The notes under the pieces were generated by a model, which ran no database searches, was not told the origin of the DNA, and saw only the letters and a list, made by a program, of their open reading frames with translations. From Sesamum alatum (lineage: Eukaryota > Streptophyta > Magnoliopsida > Lamiales > Pedaliaceae), in assembly GCA_034509735.1 (NCBI GenBank), contig JACGWO010000003.1:37470466-37534465 (forward strand): a DNA stretch of 64,000 bases, given 5' to 3'. The stretch's first letter is position 1, and every line of letters begins with the position of its first letter. A program made the translations under genes and the position numbers. Shown piece after piece: positions 57,063 through 64,000 of the stretch.

Positions 57063-58259
57063 GACTTTTCAGAGTTGAAAATGGACAATATTCTTTGCTT
57101 GTGTCTCTGTGCATGCATGCCCTTGCTTTTATTCCTTGTCTTTTTAATTGCTTTATTCTCTCCATGGGCTCCGATCGTAGTGTCCTACGATCGCTTGGTT
57201 GGACGGTCTGGTGGTGGGTGGGGTGAAGGAAATAAGCTTGAAATCTGCACAAACAATTAAGGTGTCGGGTTTGTTCCTTGCATGAGCGCCCCGACGATCA
57301 AATCATGAATGAAGGTCGAAAAATTTAAATATTGGAGTTAAAAGACAATACGAGGTGGTTGAATCCGAGCGACCTATAAATGAGGAGCTTTTATACCTTC
57401 CACCCAATGTACAGACCCCAAATGTGCCCCGTTAAGATTATGCCATGTGTCCTCTCTCCATGCTCTTGTCGTGGGCCTTGTACTTCTTGGGCCTATTCCT
57501 TTGGGCCAGGTTTGCTTTATTTATTTACTTTCAAGGGATTGGGCCCAATTGTAGCAAATGCGACCCATACACTTTTTTGGCCCACATCATTCCCCCTAAG
57601 CCACAATTTGCATCAAGACGTTTCTTTTTTTAAAGGAATTTTGTTGTCTATTATCATTTTAATAGGAGATCCGTTGTATTTAACCCAATAGATCATTCAT
57701 CCAATTGCATTCCATTGACAGCAGGGGAAATTCTAGCCCGCACCTAGTACGATCAAATCTAAATCAATCACAAGTGCAATACATTTGTCGTGTTATTGAT
57801 GTATAGTACAGGAAAAGTGACCAATCATATAATAAGTGTGATACACTTACTCTATGATTAATTTGGCAAGAATTTTCCTGACAGTAACACTTTCGCCCGA
57901 ATAAAGTTGAACTGCGAAACCAAAGTATAGACAAATTATAATCTACTACAACTATTTATCTAAATAGAACAAACACCAACACTAATGCACATAATCCCGT
58001 CAGAACTTTAAAATTAAATATGTTGAGCAAGAATAGTACTAACATAGGCGATTTCGGGAAGTCCTCGCATTGTACTCCTTTTTTATTAAAGAAAAGAAAA
58101 AAAAAAATTGATAAATTACAATTCCTTGATGAATCAACTCCTGATCAGTTTCCAATCTTGATGCTCCTCTTTCATCATCCTCCTACATTAAAACTTGTTT
58201 ATAATATGTACGATGTCTAAGTCCTCAATCATTAGATCATACATACACTTAAATAAGCA
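57063..58259. other. HMA downstream spacer
   Basis: No gene is recognised. 57470-57590 holds several TGGGCC/GGCCCA words (plant site II-like) near a stretch of moderate GC. This could be a promoter remnant or part of a long terminal repeat. A dispersed repeat (AAGTGCAATACATTTGTCGT and its inverse) is at 57760-57880. Confidence 0.4.
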
Positions 58260-61200
58260 TTAATCAATGACAATTTCTGATAAGCCTCCTCTGAAACTAG
58301 TTCCAAACTGCCCATTTCTGATGCAGCATTCTCTCCTGAAGCTTTCGCAGCATCCGACGTGCATTTTCTTGGACGTTGCACAAGCCGTGTGGTCCGCTTT
58401 GCATTCTTCATTATTCTTACAGCCTAACATGTTAACGACATGACTTCTTTGTTTACCGTATTCAGAAGCATGCTCTCCACATCCGGACAGGCCCTCTCGT
58501 TGCCTTGGAGCGTGGCTGCAACACTTCCCCTCCTGTTTGCCTGATGTCGTTGGGGTGAGATCATGATTGATAGGCGTAGGCTGCTCATTGGACACCGTTG
58601 GTTGTGGAGAATTCTTGCAGCTTGTACTGTGGTTATGATCCTCACATTGTTCTGTTTCGTGCCTTAGAACTGATTTCTCACAGCTGTTGTTGTTCTCACT
58701 GCAGCTTGCGTTTTCAGAACATCGATCATGGATGTGTGCTCGTTGTGATTCCAAGTCGTGCTCGGCCTTGTGACAGCACTGGTGATCTTTGTCTGTTATC
58801 TCGTTGTGTGAATGAGGGTGTGGATTGTGACGGTGCTCTTTGGCTGAGCTCGAGTGTTTCTTATCTCCACATGACCCTGAACTTGAATCAGAAGAACTGC
58901 ATTTGGAGACACAACTCTTGGACGAGCACGAGTGAGGCTCGCACGTCTTTGGAGATTCAGCACTAGAACAAGCTGCAGACTTGTGTTTGTGGAAATGTGA
59001 GTGAGTTGTAGACCGGCAACAAGATTTCCCCCGTCCATCCGTTCCTCTCAGCAGCAGCATGCTGTTGAAGATCACTAACAAGCACGTTCCAACGTCAGCG
59101 AGCACTGCAGCCCAGACGAGCGGATGACCAGCTATAGCTAATACTAGAATTGCAGCCTTGGTTGAAACAGACACTATCACATTTTCAATAATTTTCCGCC
59201 TAACTTTCTTTGCAATTCGGACAGCTTTTGGTATTCTCTGGATGTCGTTTGACATGAGAACGATGTCCCCGGATTCTGTTGCAAGTGCTGACCCTGATAC
59301 ACCCATTGAGATGCCAATATCTGCTGTGGCCAACGCAGGAGCATCGTTGAGGCCATCACCAATCATGGCGGCCCGTCCCTCTTTCTGCAGCTCTTTAACG
59401 ATGCTTGCTTTGTGTTCTGGTAGAAGCTCTGCATGAACAACCTCTAAAGCTCCTCCTAACTGATGGAAAGGATAAGCTCCATTAGGACAGTCCAGTTTAC
59501 GGAACAAATTTGAACGCCTAGATCAGTATTTTACCTGTTCTTGCGCACGCTTGGCAGCTCCATGACAATCTCCAGTTAGCATCACAGTTTTGATGCCTAT
59601 AGACTTCAGCTCTTCGATTGCTTCCTTTGCTCCCGTTCGACACATATCAGAGAGACAGAAGATGCCGGCAGGAGATGACCCCAAGAAAACGTACCCGACA
59701 GACTTTCCTTCCGTATCGTAACCTTCTAAGTTGGGAACTGGATATCAAAATAGTAGTGTGATTGGTAAAGAAGCCAAAGAAGGGGTAAAGTACTAAAAAC
59801 AAAGAGCTGATCAATTCTGTGAAGTTTGAGGGTAGATGTTGAACCTGCAGTAGCCCCTGCTCTTGAAGCGATTTTCCAGTTTCCGATGTATATTTCGTTA
59901 TCTTCGATCTTCCCACAAATCCCTTCACCAGGAAAATTCTGAAACTTCTCAATGCTGTCAGGCTTCGGCTCGACTGCATGTGCTCTTGCAAACTCAACCA
60001 GAGCAGCTGCCATTGGATGACTTGACTTGCATTCTACACTCGAAATCCTGGAAACGTATACGTGCAGATGATCAACTTCGTATTGCAATCAAAGGATTTC
60101 ATATACGGTATGAACTTTAAACATTCGATAATCAAGATACCGTTGTTTGAGCTCAGATATGATAAACTGAAATGAGAACTAGTACCAATAGAGCAGCGTA
60201 TCCAAGCTGATATCATCGCGGAGAGATTTGAAATCCACCACCAGGAATTCTCCCCTTGTTATCGTCCCAGTTTTGTCGAAGGCCATGATCTTTATCCGAG
60301 CAAGATTTTCAAGATGCTCGGCTCCTTTAAACAGAACACCTAGTGTTGCTGCTTTTGTTAGTGCACAGAACATGGCAACCGGTGTGGAAAGCAGAAGCGC
60401 ACACGGGCATCCACTCACTAAAACGACGAGAGCCAAGTGGTACCATTCCTTCTTATTCTGAACTTGGGCTGCCAGAGGGACGATGGCCAACGCAGCAGAT
60501 ACCGCCACTATGGCTGCAACAAGTTCAAAGAACAAGCATATAGCAGAGTAACACTAAAATTCCTATGATCAAACACATAGCTAACCTTGTAAATTTTCAG
60601 ACAAAAGTCGAAAATTTGAAGTACCTGGTGTGTAGTACTTGGCGCACTTGTCCATAAACCTTTGAGTTCTGGACTTTTTGTTCTGAGCCTCTTCGACTAT
60701 CTTTGCCATTCTAGCCACGACACAGTCTTCTGCCACAGCCGTGGTTTTAATGCTTATGTAGCCTAAAACCGAGCCGATCAACAACAAACTTCAAGTGTGT
60801 ATATTCTACTGCTAAAAAAAAAGCACAAGGATCAAAATTGTACCATTGAGGTTGATTGTGCTAGCCCAAACAGTGGAGTCTTTCTGCTTTGCCACAGGAA
60901 ATGATTCTCCGGTCATAGTTTTCTCATCCACTTCACAGTTACCTTCTACAACTACTCCATCTATAGGTATAACTTCACCGGCCTTCACAGCTAGAATGGT
61001 ATTCAACTTCACTTCATCTGCATCGACCTCTTCTCCGGTGTCAGCTAGAACAGCCCTTTGGGGTACTACACTAACTAACGATGACATAACGGCCGTGGCC
61101 TGCATGATCATAAAAAATCCATCATTAGAAAGTACTGATCACTGAACCATATACATAACTTGAAATGCAAATATCAAACTTGTCTTATGATTGGTTTGAT

Positions 61201-62870
61201 TCAACTAAACCTGATTCGGGTAAGAATTTTCCCTCGACCTAATAAAAAAAAAGTCTACACTAAGTTCATTTGGTGGGGGGTGGGGGTTGGAAGACATTGC
61301 CATTAGCAGTGACCTTATGACTTGCCCTTGACTCGAGCCACTCTGATATCGTAAACAAGAAGACGATAGTGCCAGCTTCCCAGTAGTCGCGCAGGGCAAT
61401 TGATCCCGCAACTGCACAACGTTATATGATTTGTTAGAAAAAGTTAAGAAACCATATGAAAATTTTCAATCCAAGGTGACAATATTCTGAGATTGGGCAT
61501 GATTCTGTATGTTAAGGTAGTACTAGGATGTTCTTTAGTCCTGACAAGGTTGTGTCATCCTGAACTTGCAGTGAAGATGATGATTTTACACAAACAGTCA
61601 TTAGCGACAAAAAAATTGTGCATAAAATTGACACGTGAACATAATTAGTTTTAACATACGAATAGCGATGACAACCCAATGTCAAAAGACATAGTTACCA
61701 CTTTTATTTATATTGTCGTTATAGATCACTAATTGTCAACGGTGACAACTTGTACAAATTTCTGTTACTAATAAAGTTTTTGAAAGTTATATAGTGATAA
61801 AATCAAAATTATTTCCACATTTAATACATAATTACATAGTTATTTTTTCCTACTTATTAAGATCATCAACAGAAACAAACAATTATCATCAATATTAAAT
61901 ATCTATATTTAATCAACAATTACAATTAAAATAGAATCATAACACAACAATGATTTTATAGGTGGAGCATTGTTTTTGCCAATTAAACTAGACCTTATTT
62001 GTAAGTCTTATAAAATTATTTAATTGATTATTTCTATTTATGAAAAAAAATAATAAATTGGGGACAGACCAAATAAAAAATATTCTTACATAAATCAAAT
62101 TTTGACCGAATCAAATGTAAATATAATATATTTGTTATATAATTGGTTCAGATTTCGACAAATCTGGCTCGAATCCCACTTAAAATTTCCCAAGCAAACC
62201 ATACCAGCATGAGTAATAATTGAGACATTATGCGACCCCACGAGAGATATATTATGTGATCTTGGTGTCCCCATCAAAAAGTTAAAAACTCGTACCAATT
62301 AAGGATTTCAAAATCGGAATGTGGGAAAGCAAAAATAATTGGATACCCGTAATGAGAACGAGGATGTTGATCTCCAGCCTGAAGTTGCGAACCGCCGCAA
62401 CAGCCTTGAGTACAATCGGAGGGATCCCGACGGCGATTGCTCCGATGGCCAGCCACCGCATCGGGCTGTACACATACTTGAGAAACGACAGCAAAAGCAA
62501 TGTGCCACTGGCAACTGCGTAGGGGCTCGGCCATTTGTTCTTGTACCTTTCCCCGCCGCCGTATACTGACCTAATGTTCGCCTCCAGCCTCGCCTGATTC
62601 AGTGCCTTTACTGTAATAAAAACAACTTTTTTAGAGAGAGAAAGAGGAAGAGAGAGAAAGAGAGAGAGAGAGAGAGTTTTTACCTATTTGAAGTGGGGAA
62701 ATGAGGAGAGAGTCATGGACAACAATGAGGGTTTTGGTAGGAATTATGACAGAGAAATCTTTGATTCCGTCGAGTGATGCAAGAATTCTTTCGATCATCG
62801 GAATTTCAGAAGAACAGCAAAGGCCCAATACATCGAAGTAGCTCTTCTGGAATTTCTGGCTGCTGTCCAT
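58260..62870 (-). CDS. HMA2: Zn/Cd-transporting P1B-ATPase, HMA2/HMA4 type
   Basis: Nine coding exons: 62684-62870, 62347-62610, 61314-61411, 60844-61099, 60625-60762, 60186-60513, 59845-60047, 59535-59737 and 58260-59459. They join in frame to 958 residues (Arabidopsis HMA2 is about 950). In order: the N-terminal metal-binding domain with LGLCCSSE (the CCxxE form of plant Zn-ATPases), membrane helices in exons 2-3, TGES at about 246-249, the CPC metal site at 350-352, DKTGT (Asp394, phosphorylated), SSHP at 432-435, GDGLNDAPA at 593-601, and two last helices. A tail of about 265 residues rich in Cys and His ([14 protein letters not shown]) binds metal in this family. It pumps Zn2+ and Cd2+ out of the cytosol, mostly for root-to-shoot loading. 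The donor after exon 3 is GTCACT, unusual but fixed by the reading frame. HMA2 versus HMA4 cannot be decided. Confidence 0.93.
61580..61830. mobile_element. Decayed MITE in HMA intron 2
   Basis: TCATTAGCGACAAAAAAATTG on the left and GATCACTAATTGTC..GTGACAACTTG words on the right resemble the interior of the Spm-like MITE at 24943-25374. The ends are not preserved. It lies in the largest HMA intron (61412-62346), together with unassigned AT-rich DNA. Confidence 0.45.
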
Positions 62871-63245
62871 TTCTTGATTGATTTCCTCAACTGCAAAGAA
62901 TCAGACTTCAACCAGCACTCTTCCTACTGTATATAAATACACTAATTAAAACCAAGTAGTTGTCAAATTATAATTATATTTCCATAAATTAAGACAACAA
63001 CCAAGAAACCATTAACCCATTATCTGCAATAACTAAATTCTCATAATTATACACATACGAGCCTTATAAGCAATTAATCAATACACAACTTCACACACAC
63101 ACACACACACAGCCCAAGAACACATACATACATATATGTGCATGCATGTGGTATACATGTTGTCTGAATTATATGCCAGCAACAAACCTTATGAAGGATG
63201 TATGAATTCTTGAAAGTTCTGTTGATGCAACAACGGAGAAAGTGT

Positions 63246-63308
<63 letters not shown>

Positions 63309-63420
63309 CAGAAAAAGGAGAAGGCAGAGGAATTCATGGGAACGCTTAACATATTTGTCTGGTAATGTAAGAATCGATTATTCGTCCACGCTTCTGTGCT
63401 GAGAGTGAGACATATATAGT
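62871..63420 (-). promoter_or_regulatory. HMA 5' leader with intron, GA repeat and TATA
   Basis: The ATG at 62868-62870 is preceded by CTTTGCAG/TTGAGG (acceptor near 62891). A donor AAG/GTTTGTTG is near 63188-63189, which suggests a leader intron of about 300 bp. Upstream lies a (GA)n tract of about 57 bases (63250-63306, read as CT in the transcript). A TATA-like CTATATATG on the minus strand is near 63412-63420. The leader intron is inferred from splice motifs only. Confidence 0.55.
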
Positions 63421-64000
63421 TAAGAATCGGTTGGAAAGAAGGAAAAGAAAAGAGTTGGAATCCACATGTAAAATCCACTATCTCTTTCATGACCACCACC
63501 TTCTTGTTTTATTACAAGTCTGCTTATATATATGTGCGTGCATGAGATTTGTGCTGCTACAATCTCAACTTGTTAGGCTAATAAAGCAATGTTTTTTGCT
63601 TTAATTGGTTAATATGCGCAAATTAAACTCCATTTCATTTGTGGGGACTTACATGGATTCCACCAAATCCCTCATGATATGATTCATTTCGTCCCATGTT
63701 AATGTTCAAATCAATGAAGGTTACTAGGTTTTTATAGCAACGATCTTGAAATATAATTACAATGTCGTTAAAGAATCGCATCCCAGTATGTATTAGAATC
63801 TCGAATTCCTCAACTCTTATGGATCGGGATTGGAATTTCTGTTGTAGATTATATTTCATCTTCTGTTTCATTCAATATACGTATACATGCTACGTATATG
63901 AGGATGGCATCATGTAATATATTTTAAAAAAAGATTTTATATATGGCGGGCATGATTATGTCGAAAATGTAATAAATTTTGCAACAAAAAATCCATAAAA
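63421..64000. other. HMA upstream region
   Basis: Presumed promoter-proximal DNA of the HMA gene. No second gene or repeat is recognised before the window ends. Confidence 0.4.

Noticed and set aside
58424..59436. Several open frames antisense or out of frame to HMA exon 9
   Set aside because: Shadows of the long HMA last exon, whose own frame carries the conserved motifs.

Overview
The window is nuclear DNA of a flowering plant. It is AT-rich, its genes have many short GT-AG introns, and it holds plant-specific gene families, plant MIR169 precursors and dense plant class II transposons. The beta-glucosidase type (raucaffricine, strictosidine and oleuropein glucosidase-like, without a signal peptide) suggests an asterid, perhaps Lamiales. 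That is an inference; nothing here fixes the species.

Host genes. Two tandem 13-exon GH1 beta-glucosidase genes lie on the + strand at 21695-26166 and 30662-35249. A heavy-metal P1B-ATPase of the HMA2/HMA4 type, with nine coding exons, lies on the - strand at 58260-62870. A SURF6 (ribosome biogenesis) locus at 39117-40166 keeps a telo-box promoter but carries about five frameshifts. Three MIR169 hairpins lie on the - strand near 5.2, 46.8 and 51.4 kb; the last two form a 4.6-kb cluster.

Mobile DNA fills most of the rest. At 8924-17026 an 8.1-kb CACTA (En/Spm) element with TSD ACG sits inside a small CACTA-type MITE. Its TnpA-like gene is open (411 codons). Its TNP2-like transposase is broken: the core is missing and replaced by a 748-bp copy of DNA that lies just outside the element. 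A 2.6-kb Mutator-like element is at 42036-44645. A group of long-inverted-repeat elements begins with GG(G) and ends with CC(C), usually with 9-bp target duplications (1844, 2339, 20416, 31508, 50817, 51896, 52331 and 55760). Three hAT-like elements with 8-bp duplications are at 7093, 27869 and 53639. A tRNA-derived SINE at 55.6-57.06 kb is split by a foldback element.

Layout. 1-8.9 kb: MULE MITEs, MIR169, hAT. 8.9-17.3 kb: nested CACTA. 17.3-21.3 kb: repeats. 21.7-35.4 kb: glucosidase pair with lineage-specific intron insertions. 35.4-39 kb: transposon-derived PMD-like pseudogene. 39-40.2 kb: SURF6. 42-44.6 kb: MULE. 46.7-51.5 kb: MIR169 cluster. 51.8-57 kb: MITEs, hAT and SINE. 58.2-63.4 kb: HMA. 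The glucosidases would act in hydrolysis of a defence glucoside, the HMA in Zn/Cd export, and miR169 in control of NF-YA mRNAs. No functional link between these neighbours is visible.
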